NCBI RefSeq assembly: GCF_001905795.1
Contig: NZ_LIXJ01000027.1
Span: forward strand, 16,198-80,197
Source of the DNA: Streptomyces sp. CB01580
GTDB lineage: Bacteria > Actinomycetota > Actinomycetes > Streptomycetales > Streptomycetaceae
Length of the DNA: 64,000 nt
Direction of reading: 5' to 3'
Shown: positions 23,400 to 32,318 of the stretch, in pieces
Position numbering within the stretch: position 1 is the stretch's first letter
How the letters are laid out: the number at the start of each line of letters is the position of its first letter
Position numbers and translations under genes: made by a program
Notes under the pieces: generated by a model
Seen by the model: the letters and a program-made list of their open reading frames with translations, nothing else
Told to the model about the DNA's origin: nothing
Databases searched by the model: none

Positions 23400-25649
23400 G
23401 TGGCCACATTCCTCTACAAGCTCGGACGGTTCGCCTTCCGGCGCCGCCGGTTCGTCGCCCTGATCTGGGTGGCGCTGCTCGCACTCGCCGGGTTCGGCGC
23501 GGCCTCCGCGTCCACCGCCGCCTCCAGCTCCTTCTCCATCCCCGGAACGGAGGCGCAGCGCGCCTTCGACCTGCTGGAACAGCGCTTCCCCGGAGTCAGC
23601 GCCGACGGCGCGACCGCCCGGGTCGTCTTCAAGGCCCCCGAGGGCCAGAAGATGACCGACCCGGAGAACAAGGCCCGGGTGACCAAGACCGTCAGTGGTC
23701 TGAAGTCCGGCTCGGACCAGGTCGCCTCGGTCGCCGACCCGTACACCGTCGGCGCCGTCAGCAAGGACGGCTCCACGGCCTACGTCGCGGTGTCCTACAA
23801 GGTCAGCGCGATGGAGCTGACCGACGAGACCCGGGACGCCCTGAAGGACGCGGGCCACGCGGCGCAGAAGGGCGGGCTGACGGTGGAGATCGGCGGTGAC
23901 GCGCTCCTGGTGATCCCGGAGACCGGTGCCACGGAGGTCATCGGTGTCGCGGTCGCCGCTGTGGTGCTGGTCATCACCTTCGGGTCACTGGTCGCCGCCG
24001 GGCTGCCGCTGCTCACCGCCCTGATCGGGGTCGGCATCGGCGTCTCGACGATCACGGCGCTGGCCAACCCGCTCGGACTCGACTCCACCACCTCCATCCT
24101 CGCGATGATGATCGGCCTCGCGGTCGGCATCGACTACGCGTTGTTCATCGTCTCCCGCTACCGCGCCGAGCTGGCCGAGGGCCGGGAGCGCGAGGAGGCG
24201 GCCGGGCGGGCCGTCGGAACGGCCGGTTCCGCGGTGGTCTTCGCGGGTCTCACCGTGGTCATCGCGCTGGTCGGCCTCGCGGTCGTGAACATCCCGATCC
24301 TGACGAAGATGGGCTTCGCCGCGGCCGGCACGGTCGTGATCGCGGTCCTCGTGGCGCTCACCCTGGTGCCGGCGATGATGGGCTTCGCGGGCAAGCGGGT
24401 CATGGGACGCAAGGCGCGCAAGGCCGCCGACGCGTCCGCCCCGGCCGAGGCCAAGCCGAACATGGGGACCCGCTGGGCCCGGTTCGTGCTGCGCAAACCG
24501 GTGTGGGTGCTGCTGGCCGGGGTCATCGGCCTCGGCGTCGTCGCCGTACCGGCCACGTCCCTGGAGATGGGCCTGCCCGACGATGGCTCCCAGCCCACCA
24601 GCAGTACCCAGCGGCGCGCCTACGACCTGCTCTCGGACGGCTTCGGCCCCGGCTTCAACGGGCCGCTGCTGGTCGTCGTCGACACCGCGGACAGCTCCGA
24701 CGGCAAGACCGCGGTCAAGCAGGTCACCGACGAGATCTCCGGCATCCGGGGCGTCGCCGCGGTCACCCCGGCCCAGTTCAACAAGGCCGGCGACACCGCG
24801 ATGATCACCGTCGTCCCGAAGGACCGCCCGAGCTCCACCGAGACCGAGGACGTGGTCCACGCGATCCGTGACGCGGGTGCGGACATCACGTCCGACACCG
24901 GTGCGAAGGTCCTGGTCACCGGCGCCACGGCGATGAACATCGACTTCTCGCAGAAGATGAACGACGCGCTGCTGCCCTACCTGGCGCTCGTGGTCGGCCT
25001 GGCCTTCCTGCTGCTGATGCTGGTCTTCCGGTCGGTGCTGGTGCCGCTGAAGGCGGCCCTCGGCTTCCTGCTCTCGGTGGTCGCCGCCCTGGGCGCGGTC
25101 GTCGCGGTCTTCCAGTGGGGCTGGCTCGGCTCGCTCTTCGGCGTGGAACAGACCGGCCCGATCATGTCCATGATGCCGATCTTCATGGTGGGTGTGGTCT
25201 TCGGTCTCGCGATGGACTACGAGGTCTTCCTCGTCACCCGGATGCGTGAGGCGTACGTCCACGGTGAGAAGCCCGGCGAGGCGATCGTCACCGGATTCCG
25301 CCACGGCGCCCGGGTCGTCACGGCCGCCGCCGTGATCATGATGGCGGTCTTCGCGGGCTTCATCGGTTCCACCGAGCAGATGGTGAAGATGATCGGCTTC
25401 TCGCTCGCCATCGCCGTCTTCTTCGACGCGTTCGTGGTCCGGATGGCGATCGTTCCCGCGGTCCTGGCGCTGCTCGGCGACCGTGCCTGGTCGCTGCCGC
25501 GTTGGCTGGACCGGCTGCTGCCGAACGTGGACGTCGAGGGCGAGGGGCTGCGCAAGCAGCTCGGCGACGCCCCGGACCCGGAGGACGGTTCCGGCCACGG
25601 TGGCCGGGGCGGCGGCGCGGAGGGGGAGCGCGAGCTGAGCCGGGTCTGA
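23400..25649 (+). CDS. MMPL-family (RND) exporter
   Basis: The 749-residue membrane protein has the MMPL layout: one N-terminal helix (about 20-38), an external loop domain, five helices (about 175-330), a second external domain, and five more helices (about 525-700). Conserved GIDYALFIVSRYR and AMDYEVFLVTRMRE motifs carry the Asp-Tyr pairs linked to proton relay. The family exports lipids and small molecules; in Streptomyces many act as drug or pigment pumps. The GTG start follows GGGAG. It is probably controlled by the upstream TetR protein. Confidence 0.88.
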   Translation: MATFLYKLGRFAFRRRRFVALIWVALLALAGFGAASASTAASSSFSIPGTEAQRAFDLLEQRFPGVSADGATARVVFKAPEGQKMTDPENKARVTKTVSGLKSGSDQVASVADPYTVGAVSKDGSTAYVAVSYKVSAMELTDETRDALKDAGHAAQKGGLTVEIGGDALLVIPETGATEVIGVAVAAVVLVITFGSLVAAGLPLLTALIGVGIGVSTITALANPLGLDSTTSILAMMIGLAVGIDYALFIVSRYRAELAEGREREEAAGRAVGTAGSAVVFAGLTVVIALVGLAVVNIPILTKMGFAAAGTVVIAVLVALTLVPAMMGFAGKRVMGRKARKAADASAPAEAKPNMGTRWARFVLRKPVWVLLAGVIGLGVVAVPATSLEMGLPDDGSQPTSSTQRRAYDLLSDGFGPGFNGPLLVVVDTADSSDGKTAVKQVTDEISGIRGVAAVTPAQFNKAGDTAMITVVPKDRPSSTETEDVVHAIRDAGADITSDTGAKVLVTGATAMNIDFSQKMNDALLPYLALVVGLAFLLLMLVFRSVLVPLKAALGFLLSVVAALGAVVAVFQWGWLGSLFGVEQTGPIMSMMPIFMVGVVFGLAMDYEVFLVTRMREAYVHGEKPGEAIVTGFRHGARVVTAAAVIMMAVFAGFIGSTEQMVKMIGFSLAIAVFFDAFVVRMAIVPAVLALLGDRAWSLPRWLDRLLPNVDVEGEGLRKQLGDAPDPEDGSGHGGRGGGAEGERELSRV

Positions 25650-25790
25650 GCCGGAACCGGGCGCGGGCGGCCGGCCGGTGGGCCGGACCCCGCGAACCGG
25701 TCCGTCGAGTCGCCGGGACCGCGCCTGAGCGGCGCGCGGTCCCGGATGCGCCGGTCACCCGTGGGGACGGGGTACCGACGTGCGTACGAC

Positions 25791-25823
25791 GAAGCCCCCC
25801 GTGCGAGCGGCGCGGGGGGCTTC
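25791..25823. terminator. Bidirectional terminator
   Basis: GAAGCCCCCCG and CGGGGGGCTTC form a perfect 11-base stem with an 11-base loop, between the convergent MMPL and ssgA-like genes. Confidence 0.8.
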
Positions 25824-25865
25824 GCCGTGCGTGCCCGCACCCCCGCGTGGGGCGGGCGGCACGTG

Positions 25866-26231
25866 TCAGTCGGACGCGTGGGCGCCGACGCCCTCGTCGT
25901 CGACGTTCTCGTCCTCCGTGCGGTGCAGGAAACGGATCATCGGTGCGTTGTCGAACTGCACCACCTCCACGCCCTCCTCCGTATGGCGTTCCACGACCAG
26001 CTGCGTCCGTCCGCACGGCCACACCCGGACGCCGCCACGCTCGGCGGGGCCGTTCAGGCCGCGCTCCAGCAGCTCGCGGTCGAACGACCAGTCGATGCCG
26101 CCCGGGAAGGCGAGGTGGACGTTTCGGGGGTCGGTGTCGGCGTCGTACAGCAGGTCCACCGGCACCGCCGGCAGATCGGGGGTGTCGTTGACGAGCCAGG
26201 CTTCGGCCTGTTCATGGATCACGGGGGGCAT
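25866..26231 (-). CDS. SsgA-family sporulation/cell-division regulator (SALP)
   Basis: The 121-residue protein shows the SsgA-like pattern: PVDLLYDADTDPRNVHLAF, then GIDWSFDRELLERGL and a C-terminal APMIRFLHRTE. These proteins, found only in sporulating actinomycetes, help place FtsZ and remodel the wall during sporulation. The start ATG at 26231 has a perfect GAGGAG site 8 bases upstream. Which SALP subgroup it belongs to cannot be settled from sequence alone. It is a single gene divergent from the nickel/cobalt transporter operon. Confidence 0.88.
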   Translation of the reverse strand: MPPVIHEQAEAWLVNDTPDLPAVPVDLLYDADTDPRNVHLAFPGGIDWSFDRELLERGLNGPAERGGVRVWPCGRTQLVVERHTEEGVEVVQFDNAPMIRFLHRTEDENVDDEGVGAHASD

Positions 26232-26381
26232 GGCGGACTCCTCGTGTGTGTTCTTCCCCGCATCAAATGTCGCATATTTCATTCCGTGAGCGCTTTCAGC
26301 GGGTGCCCGGTACGGGTGTATCCACCGGTTCTCGGGCGCGCCGGAGTCGGGGATGTCACTCGGGCTGTGACCCACTCGCTC

Positions 26382-26398
26382 TTGCGAAGGGTTTGCAA
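26382..26398. promoter_or_regulatory. Nur-box-like site upstream of the nickel/cobalt transporter
   Basis: The sequence TTGCGA-AGGGT-TTGCAA fits the Streptomyces Nur operator consensus tTGCaa-N5-ttGCAA at ten of twelve half-site positions and with exact spacing. It lies 75 bases before the cbiM-like start. Nur is the nickel-sensing Fur homologue, which would repress uptake when nickel is plentiful. Confidence 0.65.
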
Positions 26399-26472
26399 CA
26401 AGGCCCTATCATTGAGCGGTTCACGACATCCGACGTCCGCGACCACGCGGGACCGCAGGAAGCGGAGCCCTC

Positions 26473-27582
26473 ATGCACGTACCCGACGGATTCATCGACC
26501 CACCCGTCTCCGCCGTCGCCGGAGTCGTCGCCGCCGGCGCGGTGGCCGTCAGCCTGCGGGGCGCGCGACGGGAGCTGGGGGGCACCTCCCGCTCGAGCGC
26601 AGCCGAGAGTGGGGGAGAGCGCACCGCTCCGCTGGCCGGTCTCGTGGCCGCGTTCATCTTCGCGGTGCAGATGTTGAACTTCCCGGTCGCGGCGGGCACC
26701 AGCGGGCACCTGCTGGGCGGGGCGCTCGCCGCGATACTCGTCGGGCCGTACACCGGAGTGCTCTGCGTCTCCGTGGTCCTGCTGATGCAGGGCATCCTGT
26801 TCGCCGACGGCGGTCTCACCGCGCTCGGCGTCAACGTGCTCGACATGGGCATCGTGACCACCGTCGTCGCGTACGCCGTCTTCCGCGGGCTGACCGGTGT
26901 GCTGCCGCGGTCCCGTCGTTCCACGACCATCGCGTCCTTCGTCGCCGCTCTGCTCTCCGTACCGGCCGCGGCCTGCGCCTTCACGCTGATCTACTGGATC
27001 GGCGGCACCACGGACATCCCGATCGGCAAGGTCTTCACCGCGATGGTCGGCGTCCATGTGCTGATCGGTGTCGGCGAGGCCGTGATCACCGCGCTGACCG
27101 TCGGCGCCGTCCTCGCCGTGCGCCCCGACCTGGTGCACGGGGCCCGTGGACTCGCCGCCCCGCTCAAGCTCCGGGTCGACGGCGAACTCGTCGACGCCCC
27201 CACCCGGCAGCCCGTCGCCCCGGTCGCCGCCCGCTCCCACCGGGGCTTCTGGGCCGTCGGCCTGGTCACCGCCCTCGTCCTGGCGGGATTCGTCTCCTTC
27301 TACGCCTCCTCGTCCCCCGACGGCCTGGAGAAGGTCGCCGCCGACCACGGCATCGACAAGAAGACCGAGGAACACGCCGCCAAGGACTCCCCGCTCGCCG
27401 ACTACGGCGTCAAGGACGTCTCCGACGCCCGGCTCTCCGGCGGTCTCGCCGGAGTGATCGGCGTCGGTGCCACGGTCGTGGTGGGCAGCGGGGTCTTCTA
27501 CGTGATCCGCCGCCGTCGCACCCCGGACGCGACCATCGGTGCCGCGACCGCAGGCAGCGCGCGCGGCGGGGAAGACGCCTGA
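26473..27582 (+). CDS. Nickel/cobalt ECF transporter S-component, NikM/CbiM fused to PDGLE (CbiN-like) domain
   Basis: The 369-residue protein starts with MHVPDGFI, whose His2 is a metal ligand in CbiM/NikM. Several helices follow (about 15-225; conserved NFPVAAGTSGHLLGG and LGVNVLDMG). After a linker comes a C-terminal PDGLE domain (about 260-350: helix, PDGLEKVAADHG, helix), which replaces separate CbiN/NikN. Residues 31-52 form a polar loop longer than usual. It is the first gene of a three-gene operon, and the Nur-box-like site makes nickel the more likely substrate. Confidence 0.88.
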   Translation: MHVPDGFIDPPVSAVAGVVAAGAVAVSLRGARRELGGTSRSSAAESGGERTAPLAGLVAAFIFAVQMLNFPVAAGTSGHLLGGALAAILVGPYTGVLCVSVVLLMQGILFADGGLTALGVNVLDMGIVTTVVAYAVFRGLTGVLPRSRRSTTIASFVAALLSVPAAACAFTLIYWIGGTTDIPIGKVFTAMVGVHVLIGVGEAVITALTVGAVLAVRPDLVHGARGLAAPLKLRVDGELVDAPTRQPVAPVAARSHRGFWAVGLVTALVLAGFVSFYASSSPDGLEKVAADHGIDKKTEEHAAKDSPLADYGVKDVSDARLSGGLAGVIGVGATVVVGSGVFYVIRRRRTPDATIGAATAGSARGGEDA

Positions 27583-27583
27583 C

Positions 27584-28345
27584 ATGGGCGCCGGCCACGC
27601 GCACCGGCTCCACCGGCCCGGCCGCTCGCCGGTCCACGAGCTGCCGCCGCACTGCAAGCTGGCCGCCGCCTTCTGCTTCGTCGTGGTCGTCGTCTCGACA
27701 CCGCGCGAGGCGATGTGGGCGTTCGCGCTGTACGCCGTACTGCTCGGCGCCGTCACCGCCCTGGCCCGGATCCCCGCCGGATTCCTGCTCAAGCGGCTGC
27801 TCATCGAGGTGCCGTTCGTCGCGTTCGCGCTGCTCATGCCGTTCGTGGTGCCCGGAGAACAGACCCAGGTGCTCGGCCTCTCCGTCAGCGTCCCCGGCCT
27901 CTGGGGCACCTGGAACGTCCTCGCCAAGGGCACCCTCGGCGTCGCCGCCTCCGTGCTCCTCGCCTCCACCACCGAACTGCGGTCGCTGCTGCTCGGCCTC
28001 CAGCGGCTCAGGCTGCCCCCGCTCCTCGTCCAGATCGCGTCCTTCATGATCCGCTACGGCGATGTGATCAGCGACGAGATGCGCCGGATGTCGATCGCCC
28101 GCCGCTCGCGCGGTTTCGAGGCACGTGGGATACGCCAATGGGGTGTCCTGGCCAAGTCGGCCGGCGCGCTCTTCATCCGGTCGTACGAGCGCGGCGAACG
28201 CGTCCACCTCGCCATGGTCAGCCGCGGCTACGCCGGTTCCATGCCGGTCATCGACGAGGTGACGGCCTCCCGGACCCAATGGGCGTACGCCGCCGCCCTC
28301 CCCGTCCTCGCCCTCGTCGTATGTCTGCTGGGATGGACCGTATGA
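27584..28345 (+). CDS. ECF transporter transmembrane component (CbiQ/NikQ)
   Basis: The 253-residue protein has about five membrane helices and the EcfT coupling motifs (IARRSRGFEARG and a second SRGY motif in VHLAMVSRGYAG) that contact the ATPase. The ATG lies one base after the preceding stop, and the gene overlaps the ATPase gene by 4 bases (ATGA). The upstream extension of the open frame lies inside the previous gene and was rejected. It links the metal-binding component with the ATPase. Confidence 0.88.
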   Translation: MGAGHAHRLHRPGRSPVHELPPHCKLAAAFCFVVVVVSTPREAMWAFALYAVLLGAVTALARIPAGFLLKRLLIEVPFVAFALLMPFVVPGEQTQVLGLSVSVPGLWGTWNVLAKGTLGVAASVLLASTTELRSLLLGLQRLRLPPLLVQIASFMIRYGDVISDEMRRMSIARRSRGFEARGIRQWGVLAKSAGALFIRSYERGERVHLAMVSRGYAGSMPVIDEVTASRTQWAYAAALPVLALVVCLLGWTV

Positions 28346-29127
28346 GCACGCCCACGTCCACGTCCGCCGCCGCGCCCTCGCTGGAGGTCAGCGGTCTCGC
28401 GTACGCCTACCCCGACGGTCACCAGGCCCTCTTCGGGGTGAACCTCACCGTCGGCCGGGGCGAGCGCGTCGCGCTGCTCGGCCCGAACGGAGCAGGCAAG
28501 ACCACCCTCGTCCTCCACCTCAACGGCATCCTCGACGCGGGCGTGGGCACCGTCCGCGTCGCCGGGCTACCCGTGGAGAAACGCAACCTCGCGGAGATCC
28601 GCCGCCGCGTCGGCATCGTCTTCCAGGACCCCGACGACCAGCTCTTCATGCCCACCGTCCGCGAGGACGTGGCCTTTGGCCCCGCCTCCTGCGGGCTGCG
28701 CGGCGCCGAACTGGAGGAACGCGTCACCGAGGCGCTGAAGCGGGTGGGCATGGAGGCGTACGCGGACCGCCCGCCGCACCACCTCTCCTTCGGGCAGCGC
28801 CGCCGCGTCGCCGTCGCCACCGTCCTCGCCATGCGGCCGGAGATCCTCGTCCTGGACGAGCCGTCGTCCAACCTGGACCCGGCCTCGCGGCGCGAACTGG
28901 CCGACATCCTGAGGTCCCTGGACGTCACCGTGCTCATGGTCACGCACGACCTGCCGTACGCCCTGGAACTCTGCCCGCGCTCGGTGATCCTGAGCGAGGG
29001 CGTCATCGCCGCCGACGACCGCACCCAGGACCTGCTCTGTGACGAGGAGCTGATGCGCGCCCACCGCCTGGAGCTGCCCTTCGGTTTCGATCCGCGTTCC
29101 GTCACCGTGGACACCACGCGGCGTTGA
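28342..29127 (+). CDS. ECF transporter ATPase (CbiO/NikO)
   Basis: The 261-residue ATPase has Walker A GPNGAGKT, Q-loop FQDPDDQLF, signature LSFGQRRRVA, Walker B ILVLDEPSSNLD and switch His THD. The FQDPDDQLF motif is typical of the cobalt/nickel EcfA group. The ATG overlaps the CbiQ stop. It ends the operon and powers metal import. Confidence 0.88.
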   Translation: MSTPTSTSAAAPSLEVSGLAYAYPDGHQALFGVNLTVGRGERVALLGPNGAGKTTLVLHLNGILDAGVGTVRVAGLPVEKRNLAEIRRRVGIVFQDPDDQLFMPTVREDVAFGPASCGLRGAELEERVTEALKRVGMEAYADRPPHHLSFGQRRRVAVATVLAMRPEILVLDEPSSNLDPASRRELADILRSLDVTVLMVTHDLPYALELCPRSVILSEGVIAADDRTQDLLCDEELMRAHRLELPFGFDPRSVTVDTTRR

Positions 29128-29170
29128 GCGTTCCGGCCCGCGCCGGCCGGCCCTTTCGCCGGCTTCCGGC

Positions 29171-29282
29171 GGATCCGTCCGTGCGCCTGCCCGTGGATCC
29201 GTCCACGAACCCGCTCGCGAATCCGTCCGTGGATCCGCCCGCGAACGCGCCCGCGAATCCGTCCGCGAATCCGTCCGTGAAC
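29171..29282. repeat. Degenerate 12-base tandem repeats
   Basis: About nine variants of AATCCGTCCGCG / GGATCCGTCCGTG lie head to tail in the gap between the transporter operon and the hydrolase gene. No gene is visible here. Confidence 0.65.
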
Positions 29283-29363
29283 TTCGGGTGACCCGCCACC
29301 CGTCCGGCCCCCGGAGGGATGCACCATGGAGGGATGAGCGGGAGCGGGAGCGCAGGAGCAGGC

Positions 29364-30524
29364 GTGGACGTACGCGGCACGGTGGCGGCCGGATTCGAAC
29401 CGGTCCGGGACGCCTTCGTCCGCAACTTCGAGCAGCGCGGCGAACGTGGCGCGGCCGTCACGGTCTACCGGGACGGCCGCAAGGTCGTCGACCTGTGGGC
29501 CGGTACGAGAGACGTCGACGGTACCGAACCGTGGGCCGTGGACACCGTCCAGATCGTCCGCTCCGCGGGCAAGGGCATCGCCTCCGCCGTACCGCTGCTG
29601 CTGCACCAGCGCGGCCAGCTCGACCTCGACGCCCCGGTCGGCACGTACTGGCCGGAGTTCAAGGCGGGTGGCAAGGAACGCGTCCCGGTCCGCCACCTGC
29701 TCGCGCACCGGGCCGGCATCCCCGCCCTCGACTGCCCGTTGACCCCCTCCGAGGCCACCGACGGGATCTCCGGGCCGCAGGCCGTCGCCGCCCAGTGTCC
29801 CCAGTGGGAGCCCGGCACCGGACACGGCTACCACGCCCAGACCTACAGCTTCCTCATCGGTGAACTGGTGCGCAGGGTCACCGGGCGCACGGTCGGCCGC
29901 TGGATCGCCGAGGAGATCGCCCGCCCGCTCGGCCTGGACTTCTGGTTCGGCCTCCCGGACGACGAGGCGCACCGGGTGGGACGGATCGGTCCCGTCGAGA
30001 CTCCGGACGGGCCGGGCGGCGGCGCCCTGCGGCTGCGTCCCAAGCGGTCCGTCGCCGAGGCGTACCGCGACCCGCTGTCCCTCACCCGCCGCGCCTTCGG
30101 GGCCATCGACCCACTGCCCGACGAGAACGACCCCGGCTACCGGGCGGCCGAACTCCCCGCCTCCAACGGCATCGCCACCGCCCGTGCCCTGGCCCGCTGC
30201 TACGCCGCGATGATCGGCCCGGTCGACGGGCACCGGCTGTTCGCCCCCGCCACGCTCACCCTGGCCCGTACCGAGGAGTCGGCCGGACCGGACCGGGTCC
30301 TGGTCGTCAACACCCGTTTCGGACTGGGCTACATGCTGCACGGACCGGCCGCCCCGCTGCTGGCCCCCGGCTCCTTCGGGCACCCCGGCCGGGGCGGATC
30401 GCTGGGCTTCGCCGACCCCGAATCCGGCATCGCCCTCGGCTATGTGACGAACGGTCTGCAGAAGGGAGTCACCGCCGATCCCCGTGCCCAGGCACTGATC
30501 AGGGCAGTACGGTCGGCGCCATGA
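29364..30524 (+). CDS. Serine hydrolase of the beta-lactamase/class C (EstB-like esterase) family
   Basis: The protein (386 residues from GTG 29364) has the SxxK catalytic motif S67-A-G-K70, the Tyr of a YxN-like motif in YHAQTYSFLIGEL, and a C-terminal GHPGRGGSLGF motif. There is no signal peptide, so it is probably a cytoplasmic esterase or beta-lactamase-like enzyme of unknown substrate. GTG 29364 was preferred because AGGAG lies 5 bases upstream; ATG 29319 and 29334 are in frame but their GGAGG sites are too close. It overlaps the SDR gene by 4 bases. Confidence 0.82.
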   Translation: MDVRGTVAAGFEPVRDAFVRNFEQRGERGAAVTVYRDGRKVVDLWAGTRDVDGTEPWAVDTVQIVRSAGKGIASAVPLLLHQRGQLDLDAPVGTYWPEFKAGGKERVPVRHLLAHRAGIPALDCPLTPSEATDGISGPQAVAAQCPQWEPGTGHGYHAQTYSFLIGELVRRVTGRTVGRWIAEEIARPLGLDFWFGLPDDEAHRVGRIGPVETPDGPGGGALRLRPKRSVAEAYRDPLSLTRRAFGAIDPLPDENDPGYRAAELPASNGIATARALARCYAAMIGPVDGHRLFAPATLTLARTEESAGPDRVLVVNTRFGLGYMLHGPAAPLLAPGSFGHPGRGGSLGFADPESGIALGYVTNGLQKGVTADPRAQALIRAVRSAP

Positions 30525-31363
30525 CTCCTGCTGCTTCCTCCGATTCCCCCGTCGCCCGCACCGACTCCCCTTCTCCTCGGGCCGATTCACGGTTCGAGGG
30601 ATACGGCGTGCTCATCACCGGAGCGGGCCAGGGCATCGGCGCGGCCACGGCCCGCCGCCTGGCCTCCGAGGGCGCCCGGGTCCTGGTCACCGACCTGGAC
30701 GGCGACCGCGCCGAACGCACCGCGGCCGCCATACGCACCACGGGCGCGACGGCCGAGGCGCTGTCCTGCGACGTGGCCGACCGGGCGGCGGTCGAGGCCG
30801 CGGTCGCGCACGCGGTCGCCGCGTTCGGCTCCCTCGACGTGCTGGTGAACAACGCGTACGCGTGCACCGCCGACACCCCGCTCTTCGAGGACGCACCCGA
30901 CGAGTCCTGGCAGCGCGACCTGGACATCACGCTCACCGGCCCGTACCGCTGCGCCCGCGCCGCCCTCCCGCACCTGGTGGCCTCCGGGCGGGGCGCGATC
31001 GTCAACATCGGCTCGGTCAACGGCGAGCAGGACTTCGGCAATCACGGCTACAGCGCCGCCAAGGCGGGCCTGGCCAGCCTGACCCGTACCCTCGCGGGCC
31101 ACGCGGGACCGCGCGGCGTGCGCGTCAACCTGGTCGCCCCCGGCACGGTCCGTACCGACGCCTGGGCGGGCAAGGACGCCGAACTGGCCCGGGCCGGCGG
31201 CCTCTACCCGCTCGGCCGGGTCGGCGAGCCGGAGGACATCGCGTCCGCCGTCGCGTTCCTCGCCTCCCGCGACGCGGCCTGGATCACGGGGACGACGCTC
31301 CGGGTGGACGGCGGACTGACCGCCGTCAACTACGGCTTCCGGAAGGCGATGTCGGGGGAGTAG
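30521..31363 (+). CDS. Short-chain dehydrogenase/reductase (SDR)
   Basis: The 280-residue protein has a 27-residue polar N-terminal extension, the nucleotide-binding TGAGQGIG motif, NNAYA, the catalytic Ser in NIGSVNGEQ, and Y-S-A-A-K, then the classical C-terminal VDGG. It is an NAD(P)-dependent oxidoreductase of unknown substrate. It is translationally coupled to the serine hydrolase (ATGA), suggesting the two act on a related compound. Confidence 0.86.
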   Translation: MTPAASSDSPVARTDSPSPRADSRFEGYGVLITGAGQGIGAATARRLASEGARVLVTDLDGDRAERTAAAIRTTGATAEALSCDVADRAAVEAAVAHAVAAFGSLDVLVNNAYACTADTPLFEDAPDESWQRDLDITLTGPYRCARAALPHLVASGRGAIVNIGSVNGEQDFGNHGYSAAKAGLASLTRTLAGHAGPRGVRVNLVAPGTVRTDAWAGKDAELARAGGLYPLGRVGEPEDIASAVAFLASRDAAWITGTTLRVDGGLTAVNYGFRKAMSGE

Positions 31364-31376
31364 CGGGGTGCTCGCG

Positions 31377-31417
31377 CGATGCCCGCCCCACCGTGTCGTA
31401 CGGCGGGACGGGCATCG
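31377..31417. terminator. Hairpin after the SDR gene
   Basis: Outer stem CGATGCCCG / CGGGCATCG and an inner imperfect CCCACCG / CGGCGGG lie 14 bases after the SDR stop, before the convergent secreted-protein gene. Confidence 0.65.
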
Positions 31418-31469
31418 TGCGATCCACGCGGCGACGGGCACCGACGGGGCGTGCGAACGGTCGGCCGAC

Positions 31470-31543
31470 GGTCGACGGGTCAACCGCCGGTCGACGGGTC
31501 AACCGACGCCTGGTGGGCCGACCGCTGGTCGACGGGTCAGCCG
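31470..31543. repeat. Repeat including the stop codon of the secreted-protein gene
   Basis: GGTCGACGGGTCA(A/G)CCG occurs at about 31470-31486, 31489-31505 and 31527-31543. The last copy contains the TGA (minus strand) that ends the gene at 31537. Confidence 0.7.
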
Positions 31544-32124
31544 TTGGCCAGCGGGGTGTCGTCGGTGGTCCTGCGCCACAGCCGGTCGGAGCTGGGCTGG
31601 GCGATGTTCAGGTAGAGGCTGTCCCAGCTGCCGTCGTTGTACTTGTTCAGGCTGAGTGCGAGCTTCTCGTCCACCATCGGGCGGTACATCCACCAGCCCG
31701 TGTAACTGTCGCCGACCCTCTCCGGGTACAGGCTCCACTTCTGCAGCCGCGAACCGTCACAGGTCCGGACGACGACCGTGGTCCCTCGCTGGGGCGTCGC
31801 GGCAGCGGGCTGGAGGCACTTGTTCGCGGCCTCGTTCCGCAGCGTGGCGGTGTAGGTGTGGGGGGCGTCCGCCTGCCAGGCGGAGAGGTCGATCTCCCAC
31901 CGCTCGGTGCTGTACTTCCACGCGGGGTCGCGCAGGGTGATGCCGGTGGCGCCCTCGGCGGTGCTGTTGCCGAGCAGTGCCAGGCGGCTCCCGTCCATCT
32001 TGTTGATCAGGTCCTGGCCGGGGAGGGGCGCCGCGGAGACCGGTGCCTGACCGGAGGCGGCGAGGCCGGCCACAGCCAGTACGGCAGCGGCGAGAACCCT
32101 GGCGGGGTGAAGGCGCTTGGGCAT
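31537..32124 (-). CDS. Secreted protein with ricin-like (RICIN) features, 195 aa
   Basis: The product starts with a signal peptide (MPKRLHPARVLAAAVLAVAG, cleavage after VSAAP near residue 34). The mature domain contains patterns common in beta-trefoil lectins: NKCLQPAAATPQRGTTVVV, then CDGSRLQKWSL. Two Cys may form a disulphide. Only about one trefoil unit is recognisable, so sugar binding is uncertain. The ATG at 32124 has an AAAGGGA site. It converges with the SDR gene. Confidence 0.75.
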   Translation of the reverse strand: MPKRLHPARVLAAAVLAVAGLAASGQAPVSAAPLPGQDLINKMDGSRLALLGNSTAEGATGITLRDPAWKYSTERWEIDLSAWQADAPHTYTATLRNEAANKCLQPAAATPQRGTTVVVRTCDGSRLQKWSLYPERVGDSYTGWWMYRPMVDEKLALSLNKYNDGSWDSLYLNIAQPSSDRLWRRTTDDTPLANG

Positions 32125-32318
32125 GGTGGTGTCCCTTTCGGTGCTGGGGAGTGCGCGTCCGGTGCTGAGCGGTGCGCGCGGGCGAGACCTGGGAATCCAA
32201 GCAGCCACCACCCCCGCCGAGACGGGGGGCGCGGTGCGGGTGTGCCCCCTTTCACCCCATTGGCGCCCCACCCCGGCGCAGGCCCACCCCGTCGGACGCC
32301 ACCCCTTCCCGCGTCGGC

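Noticed and set aside
26232..26472. Cobalamin riboswitch before the cbiM-like gene
   Set aside because: I could not find a B12-box-like GCCACTG motif or the expected stems in the 241-base region; the Nur-box-like site explains regulation better. A covariance search would settle it.
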